From the NCBI RefSeq assembly GCF_045635475.1, contig NZ_JBJGXI010000034.1:1-58292 (forward strand): a stretch of 58,292 bases of DNA, read 5' to 3'. Each line of letters begins with the position of its first letter. Position 1 is the stretch's first letter. Origin of the DNA: JBJGXI01 sp045635475. Lineage in GTDB: Bacteria > Bacillota > Bacilli > Bacillales > Amphibacillaceae. The notes beneath the pieces are model-generated. The model saw only the letters and a list, made by a program, of their open reading frames with translations. It was not told the origin of the DNA and did not search any database. Of the stretch, positions 32,120-40,176 are shown piece by piece. The position numbers and the translations under genes are program-made.

Positions 32120-33679
32120 TTTTGCATATTCAACTGCTCTCGTTTCGCGAATTACTGTAACCTTTATATGACCTGGGTAATCCAGTTCATTTTCAATTCT
32201 TTTTCGTATTTCTCTTGCAATCCGTAACGATTCAAGATCATCAATTTCATCTGGTTTTACCATAATTCTCACTTCACGACCAGCTTGAATTGCAAATGAT
32301 TTCTCTACTCCTGCGTAGGACTCAGAAATCTCTTCCAGCTTTTCTAGTCGCTTAATATAATTCTCCAACGTCTCACTTCTTGCTCCAGGTCTTGCGGCTG
32401 ACAATGCATCAGCTGCTGCGACTAGTACAGCAATTATGGAGGTTGGTTCTTCATCACCGTGGTGAGAAGCGATTGAATTAATAACAACCGGATGTTCTTT
32501 ATACTTTGTAGCTAATTCTTTACCAATTTCCACATGACTTCCTTCTACTTCGTGGTCAATGGCTTTACCAATGTCGTGAAGCAATCCTGCTCTCTTAGCT
32601 AGCGTTTGATCTTCTCCTAGCTCTGCAGCTAATAATCCAGACAGATACGCCACTTCCGTTGAATGCTTCAACACGTTTTGACCATAGCTCGTACGATATT
32701 TAAGTCGACCTAAGATTTTAATAAGGTCTGGATGCAGACCATGTACACCGACCTCAAACGTTGTTTGTTCCCCTACTTCACGAATGTATTCATCCACTTC
32801 ACGTCTCGATTTTTCTACCATTTCTTCGATACGTGCAGGGTGAATTCGTCCGTCTTGAACGAGTTTTTCTAACGCAATCCGTGCAGTTTCTCTTCGTATC
32901 GGATCAAAACCAGATAGAATTACTGCTTCCGGCGTGTCATCTATGATTAAGTCAATACCAGTCAGGGTTTCTAGCGTACGAATATTACGCCCTTCACGAC
33001 CAATGATTCGACCTTTCATTTCGTCATTCGGTAGATTAACGACAGATACAGTAGTTTCAGCTACATGATCTGCTGCACAACGCTGTAAAGCCAAGGATAA
33101 GATCCCCTTTGCTTTTTTGTCCGCTTCTTCTTTCGCACGATTTTCTGTTTCTTTAATCATAATTGCCGCTTCATGCGTTACTTCATTTTCAATCCGCTCT
33201 AATATGATCTGTTTTGCTTGGTCAGAAGTGTATCCGGAAATGCGTTCTAGCTCTGTTTGCTGCTCGCTTAACAAGCTTTCCACTTTGCTTTCCATTTCTG
33301 CAATTTGTTGTTGTTTTTCTGCTAGCGAACTATCTTTCTTCTCTAACATGAGCTCACGCTTATCCAGCGTTTCGTCTTTTCGGTTTAGGTTCTCTTCTTT
33401 TTGCATAAGACGATTTTCATGTTTTTGTGTTTCGGATCGTCTTTCTCTAAGTTCCTGTTCAACCTGCTGACGAAGTTTATGGTTTTCATCTTTAGCTTCG
33501 AGAAGCGCTTCTTTTTTAGCAGCTTCTGCATTACGGTAACCCTCTTCGACTATTTGCTTAGCCAATTGTTCCGCACTGGAAATTTTCGCCTCAGCAATAG
33601 ACTTACGTATCAGATACCCAACAAAAATACCGAGAAGTAGGAATAGCAAAATGAAGATGATGGTAATACTTAAATCCAT
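32117..33679 (-). CDS. rny: Ribonuclease Y
   Basis: Membrane-anchored endoribonuclease that starts mRNA decay in bacilli. The 520 residues (usual length 520) comprise one N-terminal membrane helix (4-22), a long coiled coil (about 30-200), a KH domain with GRIIGREGRNIRTLETLTGI, and an HD domain with ELGEDQTLAKRAGLLHDIGK followed by HHGDEEPTSIIAVLVAAADA. The ATG at 33679 follows GAGGTG; the longer open frame to 33730 has no family support. In the recA-rny interval (33680-33949) I see only promoter-like sequence; pbpX of B. subtilis is absent. RicA, part of its modulator complex, is also encoded here. Confidence 0.97.
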   Translation of the reverse strand: MDLSITIIFILLFLLLGIFVGYLIRKSIAEAKISSAEQLAKQIVEEGYRNAEAAKKEALLEAKDENHKLRQQVEQELRERRSETQKHENRLMQKEENLNRKDETLDKRELMLEKKDSSLAEKQQQIAEMESKVESLLSEQQTELERISGYTSDQAKQIILERIENEVTHEAAIMIKETENRAKEEADKKAKGILSLALQRCAADHVAETTVSVVNLPNDEMKGRIIGREGRNIRTLETLTGIDLIIDDTPEAVILSGFDPIRRETARIALEKLVQDGRIHPARIEEMVEKSRREVDEYIREVGEQTTFEVGVHGLHPDLIKILGRLKYRTSYGQNVLKHSTEVAYLSGLLAAELGEDQTLAKRAGLLHDIGKAIDHEVEGSHVEIGKELATKYKEHPVVINSIASHHGDEEPTSIIAVLVAAADALSAARPGARSETLENYIKRLEKLEEISESYAGVEKSFAIQAGREVRIMVKPDEIDDLESLRIAREIRKRIENELDYPGHIKVTVIRETRAVEYAK

Positions 33680-33900
33680 GGTTTCACCTCCTCTTGCTAT
33701 AAACTTGTACAAAAAATGTGTATTCGGCATGTACAGTGTTTCAATAATTATTTAATTAACGAATATTGTATAATAAATATGAAAATTATACATAGTTAAT
33801 TTTAATCCTGAGGGTAAATAATGTCAAGGAAACGTATGTTATTCCCTAACAAGTTATTATAGCGACTTATTTTTGATTTCTCGCATTTAGTCCATATTAA

Positions 33901-33942
33901 ACTCTAAACCCCTTACAGTTCTACCTGTAAGGGGTTTAGAGT
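33901..33942 (-). terminator. recA terminator
   Basis: A perfect 18-bp stem: ACTCTAAACCCCTTACAG and its inverse with a 6-base loop, followed by TTTAAT on the minus strand. Confidence 0.92.
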
Positions 33943-33949
33943 ATCGGTA

Positions 33950-35041
33950 TTAAGATTCAATATCTAGTGCTTCTTGGCTTTCTTTCGCTTTAGCTTTAGA
34001 ATTAGATTTAGTAGTAGATTTAGAGTTATCTTTATCTTCTTCAGGCTCTATTACTTCATCTAAATTATAATGTGTTCGAATAGCCTGATGAACCTCATCT
34101 GCAATCGATGTATTTTCTTTTAAAAATTGTTTGGCATTTTCACGACCTTGACCAAGTCTTTCTTCATTGTAAGAATACCAAGCACCACTTTTTAGAACAA
34201 TGTCTAAATCCGAACCGATGTCTAAGAGTTCACCTTCTCTTGAAATACCTTCACCGTACATAATATCCACTTCAGCAGTTCTAAACGGAGGCGCAACTTT
34301 ATTTTTAACTACTTTTATTTTTGTTTTATTACCTACAAAGTCATTTCCTTGTTTCAATGTTTCCGCACGACGGACCTCTAGTCTAACCGAAGCATAGAAC
34401 TTAAGCGCACGTCCACCAGGTGTTGTTTCAGGATTACCAAACATAACTCCAACCTTTTCACGAATTTGGTTGATGAAAATAGCCGTTGTTCTTGATTTGT
34501 TAATAGCACCTGAAAGTTTTCTCAACGCCTGTGACATTAGACGCGCTTGCAATCCAACATGGGAGTCACCCATTTCCCCTTCAATCTCAGCTTTTGGTAC
34601 TAATGCTGCAACTGAATCGATTACGACCATATCAACCGCACCACTACGAACTAGGGCTTCTGCAATTTCTAAAGCCTGTTCACCTGTGTCTGGTTGAGAT
34701 AATAGTAGCTCATCAACATTAACACCAAGATTTCTTGCATATACAGGATCTAATGCGTGCTCAGCATCGATAAATGCTGCTTGGCCACCTTGTCTTTGTG
34801 CTTCTGCAATCGCATGCAAGGAAACGGTTGTTTTACCTGATGATTCCGGACCATATATTTCTACTACACGTCCTCTAGGGTAGCCACCTACTCCTAATGC
34901 AACATCTAATGCTAAAGAACCACTTGGCACCGTAGCCACCTTTTGCTCTGCTCTTTCTCCTAGTTTCATAATAGATCCTTTACCAAATTGCTTCTCTATT
35001 TGTTTTAAAGCCATATCTAACGCTTGTTTGCGATCACTCAC
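33950..35041 (-). CDS. recA: Recombinase RecA
   Basis: Strand-exchange protein and co-protease for LexA cleavage. The 363 residues show Walker A EIYGPESSGKTTVSLH near 63-75, Walker B VDMVVIDSVAAL near 140, the L2 region FINQIREKVGVMFGNPETTP, and an acidic C-terminal tail (EPEEDKDNSKS). The start is GTG with AAGGAGGAAACAAA upstream. A promoter TTGTTA-17-TATGAT and two LexA-like boxes lie upstream, consistent with SOS control. It follows cinA as in many bacilli. Confidence 0.98.
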   Translation of the reverse strand: MSDRKQALDMALKQIEKQFGKGSIMKLGERAEQKVATVPSGSLALDVALGVGGYPRGRVVEIYGPESSGKTTVSLHAIAEAQRQGGQAAFIDAEHALDPVYARNLGVNVDELLLSQPDTGEQALEIAEALVRSGAVDMVVIDSVAALVPKAEIEGEMGDSHVGLQARLMSQALRKLSGAINKSRTTAIFINQIREKVGVMFGNPETTPGGRALKFYASVRLEVRRAETLKQGNDFVGNKTKIKVVKNKVAPPFRTAEVDIMYGEGISREGELLDIGSDLDIVLKSGAWYSYNEERLGQGRENAKQFLKENTSIADEVHQAIRTHYNLDEVIEPEEDKDNSKSTTKSNSKAKAKESQEALDIES

Positions 35042-35071
35042 TTTGTTTCCTCCTTATAGTAAACTAGTATT

Positions 35072-35100
35072 ATCATAACTTGTTTTTTGAGATTTAACAA
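35072..35100 (-). promoter_or_regulatory. recA promoter
   Basis: Minus-strand TTGTTA (35095-35100), a 17-base spacer and TATGAT (35072-35077), about 30 bases before the GTG start. Confidence 0.7.
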
Positions 35101-35108
35101 GTAAAAAG

Positions 35109-35144
35109 CGAATAAATGTTCCCTTATTTTCGAACATTTATTCA
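35109..35144. promoter_or_regulatory. Two LexA-like boxes that form a hairpin upstream of recA
   Basis: 35109-35122 reads CGAATAAATGTTCC and 35131-35144 reads CGAACATTTATTCA. Each resembles the Bacillus LexA box CGAAY-N4-GTTCG with one to two changes, and the two segments share a perfect 12-bp inverse pairing GAATAAATGTTC/GAACATTTATTC. On the minus strand the stem is followed by GCTTTTTAC, so it may also be the cinA terminator. Confidence 0.6.
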
Positions 35145-35242
35145 CTGTGAAAATTATGTTTTGTTCTAGGTGAAATTTAATTTTTAATGATTGTGAAAGT
35201 TTAGTTTTACAAAATTCAGGTTTGAAATTATAAAATTTACTT

Positions 35243-36490
35243 TTATTGATTTAATTGCTGATACAGTAATTCGAATCCCTTTTTAACTGCACGGTTTCTA
35301 ATTGCATCCCGATTTCCTTGAAAATGGCATTCTTTCGTTAATAAGTTACCAGATTTATTATATATACTAATAAATACCTTACCGACAGGTTTGCCTTCTT
35401 CAACTGAAGGACCTGCAACACCTGTAAAGCTAATTCCAATATCAGCTCCTAACAGGTGCTGGACATTTTGAGCTAATTCAGTTGCACATGCTTGACTGAC
35501 TGTCCCATGTGTATCTAATGTCTGCTTGGAAACGCGTAGCAATGTCTGTTTAACATGTTTTGAGTAGCATACAACGCCACCCATGCATACTTCAGAGGCC
35601 CCTGGGATTGAGATAAGTTCATCTGTGAATCGTCCGCCAGTTAGGCTCTCAGCTGCAGCTATTGTTTGTTGTGTTTCCTTTAATCTATTAAACACTTTAG
35701 TTTGAATTGTATCTTGATCATGACCATAAAAATGGTCGCCTGCTATTTCCAGGATTTTCTTTTCTGTGCTATCAATTAAATCTTTAGCTGTGCTACTTGA
35801 ATCTGCTTTAGCCGTTATTCGAATCGCCACTTCACCTTCAGATGCAAGTGGAGCAATCGTTGGATTTTTTTGATCAAGTATTAATTGCTTTAAGTCATGC
35901 TCAAGCTGAGATTCACCAATACCAATAAAACGAAGCATACGAGATTCAATTACTGTAGACAATTGTAATTTTTCTTTAAGAAAAGGCATCACATGTTCAG
36001 TAGTGATTGCTTTCATTTCTTTTGGTACACCAGGCATAAAAACCCAAATTACTTGGTTGTATTCAACAATCATCCCTGGTGCCATTCCAGCACTATTGGA
36101 TAAGACTGTCGCACCTTCGAAAACTAATGATTGCTTCCGATTGTTCGGTGTCATCTGTTTTTTTGATTTATTGTAGTAAGATATGATTTTGTCCATGGTA
36201 GATTTATCTTCATAGACAGATAAGTTAGCTACTGCTTGAAAAGCTTCACGGGTCAAATCATCATCGGTAGGACCTAATCCTCCAGTTACAATTACAATAT
36301 CTGAACGGTCATTTGCTTGTAGGAATGTTGTTTTTACTCTTTCAAAGTTATCACCAACAACCCCGTGATAGTAAACATTTAGTCCTTGTTCAGCTAAGCG
36401 TTCTGAAAGCCATTGTGCATTCGTGTTCGTAATTTGGCCTAAAAGTAGCTCTGTTCCGACTGCTATAATTTCCGCTTTGTAATTACTCAT
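35243..36490 (-). CDS. cinA: CinA, competence-damage-inducible protein
   Basis: A 415-residue two-domain protein. The N-terminal half (1-170) is a MoCF/CinA nucleotide-pyrophosphatase-like domain with EIIAVGTELLLGQITNTNAQ and VIVTGGLGPTDDDLTREA; the C-terminal half (about 255-410) is the CinA deamidase-like domain with AAAESLTGGRFTDELISIPG and VCYSKHVK. In other bacteria these hydrolyse ADP-ribose and deamidate NMN; exact activity here is inferred. The ATG at 36490 overlaps the pgsA stop as TAATG, so the two are coupled. Upstream of recA as in B. subtilis, but a hairpin separates them. Confidence 0.95.
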   Translation of the reverse strand: MSNYKAEIIAVGTELLLGQITNTNAQWLSERLAEQGLNVYYHGVVGDNFERVKTTFLQANDRSDIVIVTGGLGPTDDDLTREAFQAVANLSVYEDKSTMDKIISYYNKSKKQMTPNNRKQSLVFEGATVLSNSAGMAPGMIVEYNQVIWVFMPGVPKEMKAITTEHVMPFLKEKLQLSTVIESRMLRFIGIGESQLEHDLKQLILDQKNPTIAPLASEGEVAIRITAKADSSSTAKDLIDSTEKKILEIAGDHFYGHDQDTIQTKVFNRLKETQQTIAAAESLTGGRFTDELISIPGASEVCMGGVVCYSKHVKQTLLRVSKQTLDTHGTVSQACATELAQNVQHLLGADIGISFTGVAGPSVEEGKPVGKVFISIYNKSGNLLTKECHFQGNRDAIRNRAVKKGFELLYQQLNQ

Positions 36491-37068
36491 TATTTTGAAT
36501 CCCTCATTACGTGCCAATTTTTAACAAAATAATCCACTCCTGATACAACGGTTATAAGTAATGCAGCATATAAGGATAAGCTTGCAAACGGGATATCAAA
36601 ATAAGAAAATGGAACATTATGTAATAATAATGCTGAAATAGAAACAATTTGAATCCACGTTTTTAATTTTCCCATTTGACCTGCAGCTAGTACAACTCCA
36701 TCTCCTGCAGCGACTAATCTTAATCCCGTTACTGCAAACTCACGACTAATAATAATAATAACTATCCATGCAGGCGCCAAATTCATTTCTATAAGTAAGA
36801 TAAATGCTGCAGAAACAAGTAATTTGTCAGCCATTGGATCTAAAAATTTACCCAGATTAGTAACTAGATTATATTTTCTTGCGTAATAGCCATCAAGCCA
36901 ATCTGTTGCAGAGGCAACAATAAATAACATAGCAGCGACAAAATCAACAATTGGCAGTGTAGCTTCTCCAACCTGCCAGCTCCCCCAGTCAAAAGGTACA
37001 CTTAACAGAAGAATAAAAATAGGAATTAATAAAATACGTGAAATCGTAATCCGATTGGGAATATTCAT
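36490..37068 (-). CDS. pgsA: Phosphatidylglycerophosphate synthase
   Basis: Membrane enzyme that condenses CDP-diacylglycerol with glycerol-3-phosphate, the first step to phosphatidylglycerol. The 192-residue protein has several membrane helices and the CDP-alcohol phosphotransferase signature DWLDGYYARKYNLVTNLGKF followed by LDPMADK, all conserved aspartates present. The N-terminal MNIPNRITISRILLIPIFI is typical. Its TAA overlaps the cinA ATG by one base. Confidence 0.96.
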   Translation of the reverse strand: MNIPNRITISRILLIPIFILLLSVPFDWGSWQVGEATLPIVDFVAAMLFIVASATDWLDGYYARKYNLVTNLGKFLDPMADKLLVSAAFILLIEMNLAPAWIVIIIISREFAVTGLRLVAAGDGVVLAAGQMGKLKTWIQIVSISALLLHNVPFSYFDIPFASLSLYAALLITVVSGVDYFVKNWHVMRDSK

Positions 37069-37103
37069 TGTATGATTCTACTCCTTTAATTAGCGAAATT
37101 TAA

Positions 37104-37129
37104 CCCTTCCCATCCTTAGATGGAAAGGG
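37104..37129 (-). terminator. Stem-loop between rodZ and pgsA
   Basis: CCCTTTCCATC and GATGGGAAGGG arms with one wobble pair and a 4-base loop; only GTTAAATTT follows, so read-through to pgsA is possible. Confidence 0.65.
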
Positions 37130-37142
37130 CTGTTAACAACAT

Positions 37143-38066
37143 CTACTCTTGATTTTCAATATTAACACGAACTCTTTGAACTGCTACAGGATCATAACCT
37201 TCAGGTAATTCTAAAACCACACCATTGATGGTAATTTTTAACGCTCCTGGATCACCAGGATTACCCGGTTCTCCAAAACGGAAATAGAGCTGTTGTTCAC
37301 CACTCATATCAACTTCTAGTGGCGATTCTGTAGGTTGAAACATAGCTTCATATAAGCTATTACCTTCTCCATTTTTCACCTCAAGCCAGTGATTTGATTC
37401 TGATTCGAAAACTACAATCACTTCATCGCTTGTATTCACGAACTGGTAAGTGGTTAGTGGATTTCCACCCTCTGTTCCTTGACTTTCTACTGTTAAAGTA
37501 GGTTCTGGTGTTTCCGGTTCTTCATCCACTGGTGCTTCGTCTTGATTTTCTTCTTCCCCTTGTGGATTTTCTTCATCTTCATCAGCTTCTGTATCTTGGC
37601 CCGGCGGAAGCACAACTTCGTCTCCACTTGTATTTTCCTGCTCTGTATCAGGTGATGGATTTGAATCATCTGGGATTTCCCTGTTTAAAAACCAGACTAG
37701 AAAAACGATACCGACAATAAGTAACGCGACAATAATTGTCGGTAAGTACGAAAAAACTTTCGGACTTTTTGTTGATGTTGTGTCCTTACGACTACGCTGC
37801 ACACGTGTATAGTTAACATTCGTATCCGTGCTAGTAGCAGGTAGTTCTGAATTATGCTCTTCAATTAATTGATCTGGATCTAAACCAACCAAAGTAGCAT
37901 ATTCTTTAATAAAAGCACGCACATAAAAGCTTCCAGGCATAATGCTGAAATTGTTTTGTTCAATTGCTTGTAAGTATCTGACTTGAATTTTAGTTTCTTG
38001 TTGAATGTCGTTCAATGTGAGATCCTTTGCTTCTCTTGCTTCCTTAAGCTTTGCGCCTAATTCCAT
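37143..38066 (-). CDS. rodZ: RodZ-like membrane helix-turn-helix protein (YmfM)
   Basis: Cell-shape protein of the RodZ family linking the elongation machinery to MreB. The 307 residues contain a cytoplasmic HTH_25 domain (about 1-70, LGAKLKEAREAKDLTLNDIQ), a basic stretch, one membrane helix (about 105-128, TIIVALLIVGIVFLVWFL), a very acidic linker rich in E, D and P (130-190), and an extracytoplasmic DUF4115 domain (about 190-305). I use the ATG at 38066, giving the family start MELGAKLKEARE, with GGTG nearby; an ATG four codons upstream is possible. Order ymfK-rodZ-pgsA-cinA-recA is conserved. Confidence 0.92.
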   Translation of the reverse strand: MELGAKLKEAREAKDLTLNDIQQETKIQVRYLQAIEQNNFSIMPGSFYVRAFIKEYATLVGLDPDQLIEEHNSELPATSTDTNVNYTRVQRSRKDTTSTKSPKVFSYLPTIIVALLIVGIVFLVWFLNREIPDDSNPSPDTEQENTSGDEVVLPPGQDTEADEDEENPQGEEENQDEAPVDEEPETPEPTLTVESQGTEGGNPLTTYQFVNTSDEVIVVFESESNHWLEVKNGEGNSLYEAMFQPTESPLEVDMSGEQQLYFRFGEPGNPGDPGALKITINGVVLELPEGYDPVAVQRVRVNIENQE

Positions 38067-38090
38067 GTTTAACACCATCCATTATAAAAA

Positions 38091-38876
38091 TCAAATACCA
38101 AAAAAACCATCATCTTGCTCAAACTTAGCTTTATTAATTGGATCGTATCTTATTTCTTCCTCTTCATTGTTACGAAGTTCAATAATATAGTCGAAATCGT
38201 CTAACTTATATCCAGTTTGCTCAACAAAAATATCTGGATGCTCCACTACCTTTGTGGCAGGTAATCTCATAATTTCTCGTATTAATTCCCAATGTTTTTC
38301 GCTAGCACGTCGAGTAGATACTACACCATCAATAATAAATATATTGTTATCGCTGTATTCATCTTGAATAAGTTGATTTCTTACTGTTTGTTTTAAGAGT
38401 GTGCTTGAGACAAATAACCAACGCTTGTTCGCACACACACTAGCTGCTACTATAGACTCTGTTTTACCTACTCTAGGCATACCGCGAACCCCTATTAATT
38501 TGTGGCCATCCTTCTTATATAATTCTGCCATAAAATCAACTAAAAGTCCGAGTTCATTGCGAACAAATCGAAATGTTTTCTTATCATCCACATCACTATG
38601 TATATACCTACCATGTCTAACCGCTAAACGATCTCTTAGTTTAGGTTTCCTAAGTTTTGTAACATTAATCGTGTCCATCGTATTTAATATCGATTTAAGC
38701 CTAGTAATTTGGGCATCTTTATGTGACACGAGTAACATACCACGACGAAAATTTTCGACTCCGTTAATTGTTATAATATTTATCGATAGCATACCTAACA
38801 AGGAGGAAATATCTCCAAGTAAACCTGGTCGATTATGTTGAATCTCATATTCAAGATACCATTCGGTTTTTTCCAT
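38091..38876 (-). CDS. ymfK: YmfK family (DUF3388) protein with ACT-like and P-loop regions
   Basis: Conserved protein of unknown function, 261 residues. Residues about 5-75 look like an ACT domain (EYEIQHNRPGLLGDISSLLG with INIITINGVE). Residues about 128-140 read GVRGMPRVGKTES, a match to the P-loop pattern GxxxxGKT, and VSTRRASEKHW follows a Walker-B-like NIFIIDG near 185. This suggests a ligand-sensing NTPase, but activity is inference. It is soluble. Strong ribosome site TAAAGGAG. It sits 24 bases before rodZ, hinting at a shared transcript and perhaps envelope-related work. Confidence 0.88.
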   Translation of the reverse strand: MEKTEWYLEYEIQHNRPGLLGDISSLLGMLSINIITINGVENFRRGMLLVSHKDAQITRLKSILNTMDTINVTKLRKPKLRDRLAVRHGRYIHSDVDDKKTFRFVRNELGLLVDFMAELYKKDGHKLIGVRGMPRVGKTESIVAASVCANKRWLFVSSTLLKQTVRNQLIQDEYSDNNIFIIDGVVSTRRASEKHWELIREIMRLPATKVVEHPDIFVEQTGYKLDDFDYIIELRNNEEEEIRYDPINKAKFEQDDGFFGI

Positions 38877-39013
38877 GATAGAACTCCTTTATGCTTACTA
38901 AACAAATGCATGATACTCTCATCATAAATGATTTTCATCGAATATTAAAGAAGTTAATTGCCGATAAGCATAGATAATTGAAATTTTTAAATAATAATTG
39001 TAAAAATAGACCA

Positions 39014-39046
39014 AAACCCTTGCGTCAAAATGCGAAGCAAGGGTTT
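39014..39046 (-). terminator. ymfJ terminator
   Basis: AAACCCTTGC and GCAAGGGTTT form a 10-bp stem with a 13-base loop, followed by TTGGTCTATTTTT on the minus strand. Confidence 0.8.
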
Positions 39047-39077
39047 CAGACGTGAACCGTATAGATTTGAAATACGT

Positions 39078-39338
39078 TTATTGAGCAGTACCTTCATTGT
39101 GCACTAGCTTCACCATAATATTGGCCATAGCGTGCTGCTCATCTTTATTTGCAGCATTCCACAAATCACGTAATACTGCTTCTTGGTCATTTTTAGCATC
39201 TACCTGTTTAGATAAATACCCACCGATTTCATATGCCAAATCTGAAACTGCTTGTTGGCTCATTCCTTGCCCTTCCGCCTGATGCAAGCGATCACCAAGA
39301 AAGTCTTTCCAAGATTCGAAATTATCAAGAACTGACAT
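39078..39338 (-). CDS. ymfJ: YmfJ family (DUF3243) small protein
   Basis: An 86-residue helical cytoplasmic protein. The pattern SVLDNFESWKDFLGDRLHQA, then GGYLSKQVDAKNDQEAVLRD and LWNAANKDEQHAMANIMVKL defines DUF3243. Function unknown. AAGGAGG ribosome site at good spacing. It lies between ymfI and ymfK in the conserved ymf order, with a terminator after it. Confidence 0.93.
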   Translation of the reverse strand: MSVLDNFESWKDFLGDRLHQAEGQGMSQQAVSDLAYEIGGYLSKQVDAKNDQEAVLRDLWNAANKDEQHAMANIMVKLVHNEGTAQ

Positions 39339-39450
39339 AATTTAAATCCTCCTTCATTCAACTTACAAGCTTATCTTTTGAAGGAAGAGGCAAGTTTATA
39401 CATAAATTTAATCAATTTCAAAAATACATCAGGTCATAGTTGTATGACAC

Positions 39451-40167
39451 TTACCACGCACCTGATATGCGTAGTATTTCCCCTTGAATATAACTTGAGC
39501 GATCATCTAATAAGAATGCTACTGCATGAGCGATATCTTCTGGACGACCAGCTCTATTGACAGGTATTTGATCTATAATCACTTGTTTTTCTTCTAACGT
39601 GAAGCCATCGTTCATTTTTGTTTCAATAAACCCTGGGCTGATTCCATTAACCGATATTCCACTCGAGGCTACTTCCTTTGCAAGCGATTTTACAAAACTA
39701 ATCTGTGCACCTTTCACAGTTGAATAAACAACCTCACAGCTTGCTCCATCCTCACCCCAAATCGATGATATAACGATGATTTGCCCGTCCTTTTTCGTAA
39801 TCATCTTCGGTAAAAAATGTTTTGAAATCATCCATAAAGCTTTCACATGGATGGTGAGCATACGATCCATCTCGTCTAGGTCAGTTTCATGAAACAAGCC
39901 ATAGATACTTCGACCACTTGCAAATACAATTGTATCGATATCAAAATGGATAGAAGTTAAAAATTTATTAATACCATCAGTAGTACTAAGATCACCTTGT
40001 ACGATCTGTAATACTGTTTCTTCTGGTAATAGGCTTACTAACGCTTCTAATTGACGATTATTTTGATGATAATGCAATAACAACGTATACCCGTCATTGG
40101 CTAGTCGTTCTGCAATTTTAACCCCAATATCTCCACTAGCTCCAATAATTAAACAGTTTTTTTTCAT
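39451..40167 (-). CDS. ymfI: YmfI, SDR family oxidoreductase
   Basis: NAD(P)-dependent short-chain dehydrogenase of 238 residues, related to FabG. The cofactor motif GASGDIGVKIAERL is at 8-21, and the catalytic Ser, Tyr and Lys are seen in VISSIWGEDGAS and VYSTVKGAQISFVKS. A C-terminal VAFLLDDRSSYIQGEILRIS is typical. The substrate is not known. Nine bases separate it from ymfH, whose last codons contain its ribosome site, so they form one operon. Confidence 0.92.
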   Translation of the reverse strand: MKKNCLIIGASGDIGVKIAERLANDGYTLLLHYHQNNRQLEALVSLLPEETVLQIVQGDLSTTDGINKFLTSIHFDIDTIVFASGRSIYGLFHETDLDEMDRMLTIHVKALWMISKHFLPKMITKKDGQIIVISSIWGEDGASCEVVYSTVKGAQISFVKSLAKEVASSGISVNGISPGFIETKMNDGFTLEEKQVIIDQIPVNRAGRPEDIAHAVAFLLDDRSSYIQGEILRISGAW

Positions 40168-40176
40168 AAATAATTT

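Noticed and set aside
31923..32171. 82-codon plus-strand open frame
   Set aside because: It runs through the palindromic repeat and the rny terminator into rny in antisense; no ribosome site.
33117..33470. 117-codon open frame on the plus strand
   Set aside because: It lies antisense to the coiled-coil region of rny, is serine- and cysteine-rich as expected for the reverse of K/E-rich codons, and has no ribosome site.
35243..36490. cinA-recA-pgsA as a special competence island
   Set aside because: The order is the standard one in Bacillus chromosomes.
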